From: Datisca glomerata
Lineage: Eukaryota; Streptophyta; Magnoliopsida; Cucurbitales; Datiscaceae
Direction of reading: 5' to 3'
Assembly: GCA_003255025.1 (NCBI GenBank)
Contig: QANY01002972.1
Span: forward strand, 25,754 to 89,753
Length of the DNA stretch: 64,000 nucleotides
The notes under the pieces were generated by a model that ran no database searches, was not told the origin of the DNA, and worked only from the letters and a program-made list of their open reading frames with translations. This document shows, in pieces, positions 1 through 10,965 of this stretch. A program made the position numbers and the translations under genes. How positions within the stretch are numbered: the stretch's first letter is position 1; each line of letters opens with the position of its first letter.

Positions 1-168
1 TTTGCTTGGGTCTTTCTCTATCAATTGCCAAAAAAAAAATAAACGAAAAAATTAGGCCCTATTTTTTATACCACGCTAGTTGATATGCATTTAAACACCA
101 GTTATCTTCGGCAAGAAAAGTTCAAAATCAACGCAGAAACGCATAAAATAAATTTTGGAATGACTGAC

Positions 169-348
169 CTAAACTTGTTTGGCCCTAACATAAGGAGAAT
201 CGTCGGAAGGAACTTTATGAATGAGATGAAGAAGATCGTCTTTCTTCACGCCAAGTGACTCTCTATTTCTATCCGTCCTCCGCATTCTGCGAGACTGCCA
301 ATCCCTAGATTTCCACGTCTGTGGAATATTCTTGTCGTTGTTCCCCAT
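169..348 (-). pseudogene. First exon of an MS5/SDI1-like TPR protein, broken
   Basis: Reading from an ATG at 348 gives 59 codons before TAG at 171-169. The C-terminal half (DDLLHLIHKVPSDDSPYVRA) matches the hallmark start of the plant MALE STERILE 5 / POLLENLESS3 / SULFUR DEFICIENCY-INDUCED family, whose members typically read 'xxVIHKVPxGDSPYVRAKHxQLVEKDPE' before the TPR repeats. In that family the residue after AKxV is usually Q, so the TAG is best explained as CAG to TAG at the last codon; it is followed directly by GTCAGT, a plausible splice donor. The TPR exons would lie to the left, outside the window. MS5-type proteins act in meiosis and pollen development, SDI1 types in sulfur nutrition; this piece cannot tell them apart. 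A GA-rich leader upstream suggests the native 5' UTR was carried along. Confidence 0.68.
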
Positions 349-560
349 TGCCGATCTCTAACCTATGCTATTGAGATATGAGACGGAGAGTGTCAAATTT
401 AGGAGAAAATGAGAGAGAGAGAGAGAGAGATAAATAAAGAGAGAGAGAGAGAGAGACGATGCTATGAGTGAAAGTTGAAGGAAAATCGTATGAAGTATAG
501 AGAGCGAGAGTAAGAGAGTCAAACGTTCGAACATAATTTGGGGGGAAGGAGAGCCGTTTA
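349..560 (-). promoter_or_regulatory. GA-rich leader/promoter of the MS5/SDI1-like fragment
   Basis: This purine-rich stretch lies directly upstream of the minus-strand ATG at 348. It holds two GA runs (411-430 and 438-455) separated by a short AT interruption, then further GAGAG clusters to about 510. On the sense strand it is therefore a CT-rich leader, common in plant 5' UTRs. From about 537 outward the same sequence appears inverted at the right end of the window (63,900-64,000). No TATA box could be assigned with confidence. Confidence 0.4.
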
Positions 561-1113
561 AGAGAGAGTTGGACGTGTGGTTTTTTTATAGAAAAATTAT
601 AAATTACACCTTTAAATTAAATTCTAATTTAAACAAACATCTCAAACTATATAATCCTTGACCAACTGAAAATGTCAAACAAACACTTTAAACTAATATC
701 ACAAACCATTACTAAGAAATCTTTTAAGCACCAACAAGTTAGCAACTCACACAATCAATTAAACTCATTCAATTTTAATGCATTAAAACACCACTAGAAA
801 CTTTTCCAAGAATTGAAAGAATCAATCTCAATTAAAATAATCAGCCTCAATTTGAAAACTAATTTAGGAGATGCAACTAGAAATATGTAAAGAAAAGGAC
901 AAGTTTTGAGCAGTAGACATTTGAATGACAGTAGTTCTTAAAATGCAAATCTAATTGGTTCAATTTTTTTAAGATTAATCCTTTACATGACAATTTTACT
1001 GCTTACAAAAATCAAGCAAAGGTTACAAAAGAAGTTATGGTCTTTCAAGTTCAGCAATGTGTAAAATATGACATTTAAAAAAATAGAGTAGCAGTAGGAG
1101 AAAAGTTTATATT

Positions 1114-1223
1114 AATTCACTGAAAAATTAAAGATTCGTCAAATTCGACCATCTCAAAGCCAAACGAATGTTCTCATAAGGTGCAGTTTTAAGAAGATCA
1201 ACATAGAACCTATCATTATGGTA
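1114..1223 (-). pseudogene. Copy of the unidentified conserved exon (L1)
   Basis: The minus strand reads NDRFYVDLLKTAPYENIRLA, continues through ALRWSNLTNL and then meets a TAA stop. It is one of six copies in the window (see 8,840-8,950). The protein family was not recognised. Confidence 0.45.
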
Positions 1224-2444
1224 TTGAACAATATATCACAAAAAATATGACAGTTTTACCCCAATGAATTTAATTAGCAATATAAACACAAACTAACATC
1301 CATAAATATTTTGCCTATTGGTTTCTTGTTTGACTAAACACTTAACAGAATTCAAATTCTAAACAAAACAAAAAAAGTAGATTACTAGGCAGAAAACATT
1401 GTTCTTTGGACTAAGGGGAAAATCAATTTTAAAGCATAATAGTCAATTACATTTCAGTGGTCATTACAGTTTTAAAAAAAAATCAACATCAAGGCCAACC
1501 AGCTCTAATCCAATTCTATTCCTAATCAAAACAATCCTTCTAAGAACTATATAAATAAGAAACTATCAGAAATATGTCAATCAAAAAAGATAAAAGGACT
1601 TAAACAAACATGTGAAACTACTATCATCCTTAACTGCTAACAATGAGAAACAAACATATAAAAAACTAATATCATCTTTCCAATCAATAACATAAACCCA
1701 TTACTTAGAACCAAATGTGTTTCACAAAAAATCATATCATCATATCCTATCAACAATTTACAAAGATGTGTTTAACAAAGAACTTGAATTTTCAAAGATG
1801 TTTCTAGCTTAATATCATTTAAAACTTTAGTTCCAATTCTATTCCAGATTAAAACAAATTTCCTAAGAACCATATAAATAAAAAACTAACAATAATTTAA
1901 TTAAAGAAACAAACTTGATTGGGAAAACTCAGCAGAATTTTTACACCAGAAATGTTGATTGGGAAATCTCATCAGAATTCTTTCATTACCCTGTATAGGG
2001 GTCGATTTAACTTCAGTTCATGCATAACAAATGTTCAATTTAAACCAAACTAACTAAGTAACCATAGTTAAAAACAAAGAACACGATATTAAAAAATGAA
2101 GACTTACCATTTTCATATTCTAAAACTTGTAAGACTATCTCCATCTGCTTCAAATAAAAAAAATTACATGTTCAAGCAAAAGTGACAACATGCAACATCA
2201 TAAAAATATTTTAATTGGAAGGATGTGTATACCACTTTTCAAAAAATAATTTACCTAACCGGAGAGATATGCTTTAAAAAATAAGTGGACTCACATAAAA
2301 CCAACAAACACAATTAAAAAAACATGAAACATACAAGTACAACCTCATAAGAATTGTGTCGCTACAAGCTGCCACAAAATTCCCCTCATGCTTAAGATAG
2401 ACGTAATAAGCTTTCCCATACATAATTGTCAACTAAAAGCCACT

Positions 2445-2560
2445 CAGATATTTTCCTTTTCAGTTATTTTCTTCTCTTTTTTTACCTTAATTTTTTTCTT
2501 TTTTCTGGTTTCTTTTTCCCTTTTTCCTTTCTTTTGTCCTTTTTTTCATCAACAAACTTT
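2445..2560. repeat. Polypyrimidine tract (L1)
   Basis: About 115 bases of almost pure T/C on the plus strand. Paralogous tracts lie at 10,825-10,965 (same strand) and, inverted as purine tracts, at 26,955-27,105, 28,050-28,200 and 60,890-61,045. The open reading frames across these tracts are low-complexity artefacts. Confidence 0.7.
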
Positions 2561-3059
2561 TAGCTTCTTATAAAAAGGCACTCAAATAAGAAAATCACCC
2601 AAAAAAATGTCATGTATAACTTAAATGTCCAAATGAAATAAAAACCCATGAAAAATATTTAAGCAATAATTGATCAACTCTCATCATCTCTGATCCCAAA
2701 GTATATGAGTCAGAGTAGGTTTGAAACTGCTTTCATCTAAGATTTTGATTTTCTGGCTGATTTGATAAATAATTATCAGAACAATGACAATAACATTCCT
2801 CTATGAAGCATAACAAAGAGTAAACAATAAGAGTTTTTAGTTTTTTTTTCTGTGTAAAACCTTAGTTTTGTATCTAATGAAAGCAAAGTAATGCAGAGTT
2901 TATTGTGTAATGCACAAGCTACAAAAAATTTACATGATAAGGCTGAAGAGTAATGCAGTTACACTATCAAATAAGTTTCAGAATTTGACGTTTAATGGTT
3001 TTGCAAGGGGTATGTAAGGAGAAAAGAAATCTAGACAAGTTTTTTAGCAATCTTTATTG

Positions 3060-4290
3060 TCAAACGTATTGCTTAACAAAAGAAAACCAAAGTGATGACT
3101 TAGTCATGTTGAAAAATTTAATCATGAATATACACCCTGCAAACATTTCGTATACAAAATGGTTTGATGTGGATAGAAAGTGTTGGTGAAACAATGGCAT
3201 CGAGATGAGCAAAAACATTCTTATGAAATCATATCTAGTTATTCGTATGATCATGTATAGGTCTCAGTAATGCGTATGGATGAAACCAAACAGGAAAATA
3301 ATATAGAGCATAAGACTCTCATATGAATATTACTTTCTTTCATTTCGAATGGAAGAGTTGCAGGCCAATAGAAATCAGTAACACAAAAACAAGAAAAGTT
3401 GATGGACTTCCTACAAATGGAAGAAAGACAATATTAACTCAAGTACACAATTTTTTAGTAGGGAGTTCCAATCACAATTGAAATAGATTCATATAAGATA
3501 TAATAAATCATTAATTCAAAAATGTTAGCCTTTTGTTCCACTCAAGCCACCTCATGATTATTTTATTACCCTTCTCAATGAGGTGGCAATCATAATAATC
3601 AACCAATCTAGATGGGAGACCTACTGCTTATAAGTTGCAGTTAGATTAGGAAAAGAGGGAAGTACATACAACTATAACTATAATGTTTTTAAAGGTAAGG
3701 CATGATTAGAGATGGAGCAAATGATAGAGTCTAACATCTAGCATAATTAGAATTCAAATGGAAGCTCCTTCAAGTGTTTCCTGTGATCATGTAAAGGTCT
3801 CAGTAATGTGTATGGATGAAACCCTACAGAGAAATAATATAGAGCAAAAGACTTGCATCTGAATATTACTTTTTTTTCACTTTAAAAAGAAGAGTTGCAG
3901 GCCAATGGAAAACAAGATATAAGAGAGACACAAGAAAAGCTTATTAACTTACTACAAATGCAAGAAAGACAATACATTTTAAAATACACAATTTTTTAGT
4001 AGGAAGTTCAAATAACAATTGGAATAGATTCATATAAGATATATTAAAACATTAATTCTGAAACTTCAACCTTTTGTTCTGCTCAAGCCACCTCATGATT
4101 TAATTTTTTATGTCACTTCTAGTTGAGGTTGTAATTGTAATAATCAACCTGTCTGGACGGGAGATCTGCTGCTCATGAGTTGCAGTTAAATTGGGAATGA
4201 GGATATACATAGAACTACAATTATGATGTTTTTAAAGGTAAGGCATCATTAGAGATGGAGCAAATGACAGAGTCTAGCATAATTAGGTTG
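3060..4290 (-). repeat. Tandem ~0.54-kb sub-block with weak coding-like frame
   Basis: Two related copies stand side by side: one around 3,240-3,720, the next around 3,780-4,280. On the minus strand each carries an exon-like segment after a possible acceptor, reading roughly GFHPYTLLRPLHDHRK. The adjoining frame (minus 3,060-3,254, 64 codons) is conserved in L2 (11,457-11,651, minus) and R (60,184-60,378, plus). I do not recognise the protein. Near-identity between copies keeps several frames open at once, so coding status is doubtful. The stretch ends in the motif TTAGCCTTTTGTTCCACTCA and relatives, useful as a block marker. Confidence 0.35.
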
Positions 4291-4299
4291 TGTGAGCAG

Positions 4300-5520
4300 T
4301 TCCTAAAAGAAGCCATCAAATATGGGAAAGAAAGATGAATCTTAACCAACTTGATAAGGAGAATCTTAACCAACTCGTTTTCTTTCCTACCTTCTATTAT
4401 CGAAGATATTGTTGATGAAAAGATTATAGAATAGAGGATCGATATTGTTCTTTATACATTTAGTTTTTTTACTTGGTATAACCATTGGCTATATGGAAAA
4501 TATCTAGATAGTAGCAAGATGTTAGAGCTTCAATTTTTTAATGACTTTTAACATTCATGCCCAAGTAAAGCAAAGTGGCTGCCGCCAGTTCCCTACTTTT
4601 ATTTTGATATGACCAAATAAAACTATGTAACATAATACCTTACTTTCCATGCTTTAATATACTCCTTGTTGCTGAAAGCACCATACAGTGCAAGTATTAC
4701 TCTAGCATCCTATTCAAATTTTGATAACTTGCCGGGTTTATGAGATTGTATTGCATGTCAGTTCTGGGTTTATGCACAAAAAATTAATAGAAATTTGGAA
4801 GTCAAAGATAGCATATAGCTTTTGTAGAGAAGAACAAAGTGAAATGCTTCACTCGGATCTGATTGTTATATAATGTGAGAAGCGCAACACCTCTATCTCT
4901 GGTATAGTCACCTCTACACTCTTAAACAAGATTGGAAGGTTAGCATGAAATTGTAGATAAGATACCAATTGCAATAGTTTCTTATTAAACTCAACTAAAT
5001 TTTCAGTATATTGCATTAATTCCATATAATTAACCCAATTGGTGGTTTGACAATAAGATAGTTAATATTAGAATTCATCCATCCCTTGTTCGCTTTTTTT
5101 AATTGATTATGAACCATCATGTATTGATAGTGCACATGAAATAAGTAAAATAATTAGATGACTAGCCTCCCAATACTTTACCAATTTGATGAATATTGGT
5201 TACGTAAAGTTCACCAGTGGACAATTGATTTCAGGCTGGAAAAACATAACAAAGAGGAACAAGAAGTTCGAGAAAAAGACATTCAGATGACTTCGCAATC
5301 TAGCAAAAATAAAAGTTCAAATTGTTGCAATTTGCAAATCAAAATCAAATATGTTTGACTTAAAAACATTTCATCACAGCCTACCTGATTTATAAAGATA
5401 TGATTAACAAGCATACAAGAATTAAATCTTCAATAACTTTACCAGCATTAGTCATGTCATAGGTCTTACTCATTCATAACACAAAAGCATAAAACGTAGT
5501 TTATCATTATGAGAATTGAA
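4300..5520. other. AT-rich flank of the pectin acetylesterase fragment
   Basis: No gene is supported here. The stretch is paralogous to 17,890-18,960 and, inverted, to 53,420-54,760 and 56,750-57,900. A 66-codon frame at 5,158-5,358 (plus) has no recognisable homology and is disrupted in the other copies. Confidence 0.5.
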
Positions 5521-5528
5521 TGACTAAC

Positions 5529-5765
5529 CTGGCATGAATCGTATGCTGCATTAACAAGAAAGAGTGGAGTTTGAATATGTTGCACCACATTTTGTTGGAA
5601 GAAGCACTGCAAATTAAGCTTGAATGTCATTAGTGACATGGAGAAAAAAAGGATGACCAGTCAAATTTAGAATTGCGTATACTAACCAACTGTTGTTTAA
5701 CTTTCGAAATGCAGGATACAGGGAAAATTCTTTGCTGATCACTACCATGCACAAACAGAATGTTC
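5529..5765 (-). pseudogene. Pectin acetylesterase fragment, two exons (L1)
   Basis: On the minus strand an exon ending at 5,687 (…KPQL) is followed by a donor, an ~80-bp intron, and a 78-nt phase-0 exon (5,606-5,529) reading CFFQQNVVQHIQTPLFLVNA then AYDSCQ, with AG and GT at its borders. Plant pectin acetylesterases (alpha/beta-hydrolases of the Notum/PAE family that remove acetyl groups from wall pectin) carry CFFPQNxxxxIxTPLFxxNAAYDSWQ at this place, with introns at the same points. The Trp of DSWQ is Cys here, and the rest of the ~400-residue enzyme, including the catalytic Ser region, is absent. The flanking exon cannot be extended upstream with confidence. It is a captured or relict fragment, not a working gene. 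Confidence 0.75.
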
Positions 5766-5947
5766 AGTGAATATAGAATTAAGTACAACGCCACCTATTT
5801 GTATCAGTGACATAATATGTAGCTAGTCCAAGAATCTCATTATCCTTTTCATACACAATCCCATTCGAGCTTCCAATCTGTGGACCTCCGCATTTTATGC
5901 TAAAGTTATAATCTCACACAAAATAAGATGAAATGATTAATCATAAC

Positions 5948-6800
5948 CACTAGAAAAAAAGTTATGATAGTGGTCAAAAAATGCTATTGTAGCATTTTCA
6001 TATCATTTTTCTAAACGTTATGGTTGCCAACATTATTAAAAGTACGACCCTACAATAGCATTTTTTCGCCGCTATTAAAACATTTTTTATAACCCTATTA
6101 TAGACCTACCATTTTTGAAACCCTGTCAAAACTCTTTTATAGTATTTTTAAACGCTATGTTAGACCTATCATACCATTTTTTCAACGCTATGGTAGACCT
6201 ATCATAGAATTTTTTTAATTCTGTTAAATCGTAACATTTTGTTAACATTTGGCAGACCTACCATGGTATTTTTCTGATGCTATGATAGACTTACCATACT
6301 ATTTTTTCAATGCTATGGTAGACAAATGATAGCATTTATAAACCAATAGTAAAAACATACCATAGCGTTTTTTAAACATTGTCAAAGACTTTTCATAGCA
6401 TTTTTATGCTATATGATGTGCAACATCTTGTTATTATAAGTTTTTTTATTATACTTATTCTTGCCATTGTACAAACTTAAAAAATAATATTTTTGACAAA
6501 AAATAAAAAAAATACTAACATCACATAACTTTTTATTTTATTACTGAAAATTGTTACAAACTATTGTCCGCTAAAAATCATAGTTTCAAATGATAAATAC
6601 ATATTGATTTTTACATAGAACAAGCAAAAGTAATATCATAAGAGAAGGATTAAAATCTAGTAAGACTCCAAATCTAATTATGAAGCTTCAAAACCCGATA
6701 TCAAGGCAACATGTGGCTTACTTACTTTTGTTGACTTTGTTTTAAAGTATAATTGTAACTGCAGATTTTTAAACAATCTAGAAAAATAAGGAATTCATTT
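5948..6800 (+). mobile_element. CACTA element terminus, copy 1
   Basis: CACTAGAAAAAAAG at 5,948 matches the start of plant CACTA (En/Spm) elements. Then come ~450 bp of tandem palindromic subterminal motifs built on GCTATGGTAGACCTACCATAGC-like units (variants roughly every 40-50 bp up to ~6,410), the pattern bound by the element's own proteins in this superfamily. From 6,420 to about 6,800 the sequence is shared with copies 2 and 3. No opposite terminus (ending in TAGTG) and no transposase was found before 8,040, so the element is incomplete. It sits at the same site next to the pectin acetylesterase fragment in L1, L2 and R, so it inserted before the block was duplicated. Confidence 0.72.
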
Positions 6801-6829
6801 ATACAAACTGAATCTAGGTTTTGAATGGA

Positions 6830-7760
6830 GATCGAGAGAGGTAGGGCTGAGAACAGGCTCAAGGCCATAAAGATAGTGAAAAAACAAAGGGAAAAGGCCC
6901 ACCATATAAAACATGTGATGCAAGATGTAATCTTTCAGTGATTAGTGCCTAGATGAAATAGAAAAAAATCTCAACTGCACAACCATTAAGCATTGCTAAC
7001 CCATGAACAAATTTGGCCAAAAGCTCAAGCTCCAAGCCCTAGCATCAATCACGTGAAGTCAACACCCTAGAGCATGCCTTAAAAGGGGGAAAATAGAATA
7101 TAAGATATCCAAGTAATAAAAATCAATAATAAGGTAATAAAGAGTTTCTCAAAACAAATTCTTATACAAAGTCTTGCACATAAATCCTTATCGAGAGAAT
7201 TCTAACGCAAGACTCACTGTAGCAAGAACCAAAACAAATGCATTCCTAGAAATGATGAACACAAACCCTAATTAACTCAAATAAAACTCAAAATCACAAA
7301 AATGAGACAACAATCACAATAAGTGGACATGAATTTGAGAATAAAACCCTTACCTCTGGTTCTGAGTAGATAAAGGTGTGTACAGAAAAGAGAGAGCTAG
7401 AGTTATGAGAAAGAGCTTTGACAGAGCTACGAGACAAGAGAGAGATGCGAGAGAAAGCCGTGAGAGAAAGTCGTGAGAGAGAAGCTGAAGCATAAGCTGA
7501 AAGAAAGAGAGAGAGAGCTTCGCCAAAAAGCTGAAAGAGAGAGCTTCGCGAGAGAGCTGAGAGAGAGAGAGAGAGATAGCAGTGTGCTTCGCAGAGATAA
7601 CAGAGAGCTCAACAGAGATAAGAGAGAGGTTTGCTTCAAGATCCAGAGAGATCCTCCTTATGAGTTATGGGAGATCGTGAGAGAGTTGTGAGAATCTGAG
7701 ATAAAGAGAACCTCTTTGTGAGTTTTTCCATTTCTCCTTAGGCGCTCAGCCTTTGAGATT
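6830..7760. repeat. CACTA-adjacent block with GA-rich region (L1)
   Basis: Paralogous to 22,850-23,680. It contains a strongly GA-rich stretch at 7,391-7,640. Frames on both strands across that stretch encode only Arg/Glu or Ser/Leu runs and are artefacts of the simple sequence. Confidence 0.6.
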
Positions 7761-7766
7761 TTTCAT

Positions 7767-7970
7767 TTGGCGCTTGTGAGTTTGTCATTGCGTTTTAGGG
7801 AAAAAGGTGATGGTTGTGTTCTATTAAAGCACATTATTGTTGTACTGAACTATTTGGGTGCGTGTTTTTGTAGGATGGTATATCCGGAGACTAGCACAGT
7901 TAATCTTCTCGGTAATCAATCAATAAAAAAGAAAAGAGACAGCGTTGTAACTGCACTAACAGATTCCTAA
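7767..7970 (+). other. Conserved small ORF of unknown function (L1)
   Basis: A 67-codon frame preserved in the L2 copy (23,684-23,929) with the same stop. The shared C-terminal part reads MVYPETSTVNLLGNQSIKKK, then RDSVVTALTDS. In L1 this segment follows TTTTTGTAG, a good acceptor, so it could be an exon behind a GA-rich leader. It has no recognisable domain, signal peptide or membrane segment. It may be a gene fragment captured by the neighbouring CACTA element, or non-coding sequence kept open by recent duplication. Confidence 0.3.
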
Positions 7971-8839
7971 CCTCGATTGCAGGGAAAGTCCCGTTGAAGA
8001 CAGTTCAGATTCCTAATGTGGCTAAGACTAGAAAAATATTTTATGGAATTCCTTAATTCTCCTTCATAAATATTAAGTATATTTTCATAATTTTAATTAT
8101 TTAATCAAATTGCCACTTTTAAATTATTTAATATAACATTCCAAAGCAGAAAAAGTACTAAACGTTGGAGAATTTTGAACAATATTGACAGCTTTTTTTT
8201 TTAATTCTTAAATTGTCATGTAAGTACCTAAAGTACTAAACATTGGAGAATTGTCAATTCACTTCCTAACTAAAACAAAATCTCAGAACTATATAAGAAA
8301 GAAATTGTAACAAGTTAGTCAATTAAAAAACAACAACAGCAAATCAAACTTTTCAAACTATATAATCCTTGACCAACTGAAAATGTCAAACAAACATTTT
8401 AAACTAATATCATTCTCACAACTAATATCACAAACCCATTACTAAAAAATCTCTCAAGCACCAACAAGTTAGCAACTCACACAATCAATTAAACTCATTC
8501 ATTTTAATGCATTAAAACACCACTGGAATCTTTTTCAAGAATTGAAAGAATCATTCAATTAAAATAATGAGTCACAATTTGAAAACTAATTTAGGAGATG
8601 CATCTAGAAATATGTAAAGAAAAGGATGAGTTTTGAGGAGTAGATATATGAATGATCGTAGTTCTTAAAATACAAATCTAATTAGTTCAATTTTTTTAAG
8701 ATTAATCCTTAACATCGCAATTTTACTGCATACAAAAATCAACCAGAGGTTACAGAAGAAGTTATGGTCTTTCAAGTTCGGCAATGTGTAAAAGATGACA
8801 TTTAATAAAGTAGAGTAGTAGTCGTTGAAAAGTTTATAT

Positions 8840-8950
8840 TAATTCACCAAAAAATGCAAGATTGGTCAAATTTGACCATCTCAAAGCCAAACGAATGTTC
8901 TCATAAGGTGGAGTTTTAGGAAGATCAACATAGAACTTATCATTATAGCA
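8840..8950 (-). pseudogene. Unidentified conserved exon, best-preserved copy (L2)
   Basis: The minus strand stays open through NDKFYVDLPKTPPYENIRLA and on through ALRWSNLTNLAFFGEL. Six copies exist: 1,114-1,223 and here (minus), 30,407-30,515, 33,235-33,344, 58,500-58,610 and 62,960-63,070 (plus). In five of them the same frame is readable apart from single stops; 33,235 has a frameshift. The 30,407 copy is bordered by CAAAG before and GGTATG after, compatible with a ~109-nt internal exon. I do not recognise the family. Confidence 0.45.
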
Positions 8951-9114
8951 TTGAACAATATACACAACAATATAGACACAAACTAACATCCATAGATATT
9001 TTATCTGTTGGTTTCTTGTTTGACTAAACACTTAACATAATTCAAATTCTACAAAAAGAAAAAAAGTAGATTACTAGGAAGAAAACACTATTCTATGGAC
9101 TAAGGGGAAAATCA

Positions 9115-9645
9115 AAATGTCTTTCCAACGCAAACAACAAGGCGAAGGTAAAACTGGATCTCAATTAGAAAAAGACGATTCAATATCTTTTTCACTTAAT
9201 ATCTAATATGGGATGAATGTTCCAATCATAATGTCACTTTTTATTTATACCCACCAAGCTTAAAAAGAAATGACATGCTTACTCAGATAAAAATAAGAAA
9301 CACAACATAACAATAAAAAAGAAAAAAAGGCCTATAAAAGATAACAATCATAAGAATAACAGAAATATGATAATCACAATTAAAAACAATTGGATAACTC
9401 AATACAAATATACCACTGTTATACAATACAAAAGGTAGGACACATTTAGAAGGAACCAAGAAACTCACAAAAAATGGATAGCCAAACAAATAGTGTTCAT
9501 ATAATATGCGTTAAATTCGAAAACCACAATTTGTAAGTGATAAATAACAAATTAAGTGGATAGAAAACATATTCACAACCTCTATTTCACAAGAAAGATC
9601 TCACGAAATGAGTGATTTCAAAATAAAGATAAAGTAACATACAAC
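9115..9645. other. Segment present in L2, M and R but missing from L1
   Basis: AT-rich DNA with no gene. The same sequence is inverted at 31,330-31,725 (continued after the solo LTR) and 62,220-62,770. Its absence from L1 makes it a useful deletion marker. Confidence 0.55.
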
Positions 9646-10824
9646 TTTAAAGCATAATAGTCAATTATGTTTCGGTGGTCATTTCATTTTCTTAAAAGAA
9701 ATCAACATCAAGGCCAACCAACTCTAATCCAATTCTATTCCTAATTAAAGCAATTTGCTAAGAGCTATATAAATAAGAAACTATCAGAAATATGTTAATA
9801 AAAAAAGACAAAAGTACTTAAACAAACATGTGAAACTACTTTCATCCTTAACCCGCTAACAATGAGAAAGAAACATGTCATATTCCCAATCAATAGCATA
9901 AACCCATTACATAGAACCAAATGTGTTTCACAGAAAAACATTTCATCACATCCTATCTACAATTTACAAAGATGTGTTTAACAAGGAACTTGAATTTTCA
10001 AAGATGTTTCTAGCTTAATATCATTTAAAACTTTAGAGCCAATTCTATTCCAGATTAAAACAAATTGCCTAAGAACCATATAAATAAAAAACTAACAACA
10101 ATTTTAATTAAAGAAACAAGGGTGATTGGGAAAACTCATCAGAATGTTTACACTAGAAATGTTGGTAGGGAAAACTCATTAGAATTTTTACACCAGATAT
10201 GTAAATTGGGAAATCTCATCAGAATTCTTACATTGCCCTGTACAAGGGTGGATTTAACTTCAGTTCATGCACAACAAATGTTCTATTTAAACCAAACTAA
10301 CAAAGTAACCATAGTTTAAAAATGAAGAACACAATATTAAAAGATGAAGACTTACAATTTTCATATTCTAAAACTTGTAAAATTATCTCCATCTGCTGAT
10401 CAGGCAAAAATGACAACATACAACATCACAAAAATGTTTTAATCGCTCAAGCAAAGCAACCATAGTTAATGGATGAGAGAATATACAATTATGTCAAAAA
10501 GTAAAAGGCTGTCACAAAAAACAATAAAATTATGCCTATCTATGCATGGACTCCTAAAATTTAGAGACATCCCTACACTTGATAATTACATTAATCAGAA
10601 GGATGTGTATACCACTTTTCAAAAAATAATTTACCTAACCAGAGAGATATGTTTTAAAAAATAAGTGGACTCATATAAAACCAACAAACACAATTAAAAA
10701 AAATATGAAACATACAAGTACAACCTCATAAGAATTTGTGTCGCTACGAGCTGCAACGAAATTCGCCTCTTGCTCAAGATAGATGTAATAAGTTTTCCCA
10801 TACATATTTGTCAACTAAAAGCCA

Positions 10825-10965
10825 CTCAGATCTTTTTTTCCATTTTTTCTTTTTTCTTTTTCTTTTTTATTTATTTTTTTCCTTCTCTATTCTTTTCTTC
10901 TCTCTTTTTACCTTAATTTTTTCCCTTTTCCCTTTCTTTGGTCCTTTTTTTCATCAACAAACTTT
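10825..10965. repeat. Polypyrimidine tract (L2)
   Basis: Almost pure T/C on the plus strand, paralogous to 2,445-2,560. The 95-codon frame covering it (10,736-11,023) is a low-complexity artefact. Confidence 0.65.

Larger units (their letters stand above)
537..8040 (+). repeat. Left duplicated block L1
   Basis: L1 is an AT-rich block whose parts recur in the same order in L2 (from about 8,150) and in reverse complement in M and R. Anchors: 640-700 matches 8,345-8,400 and the reverse of 63,850-63,900; 1,114-1,223 matches 8,840-8,950; 2,380-3,530 matches 10,780-11,905; 4,440-5,930 matches 17,890-19,400; 6,830-8,010 matches 22,850-23,960. Relative to L2, L1 lacks about 530 bp near 1,425 (L2 9,115-9,645) and about 160 bp near 2,210 (L2 10,440-10,600); both are present in R, so they are probably deletions in L1. 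Between gene fragments the block has no coding signal. Confidence 0.85.

Noticed and set aside
7427..7691. Arg/Glu-rich and Ser/Leu-rich frames on both strands
   Set aside because: Artefacts of the GA-rich stretch; the encoded peptides are pure repeats.
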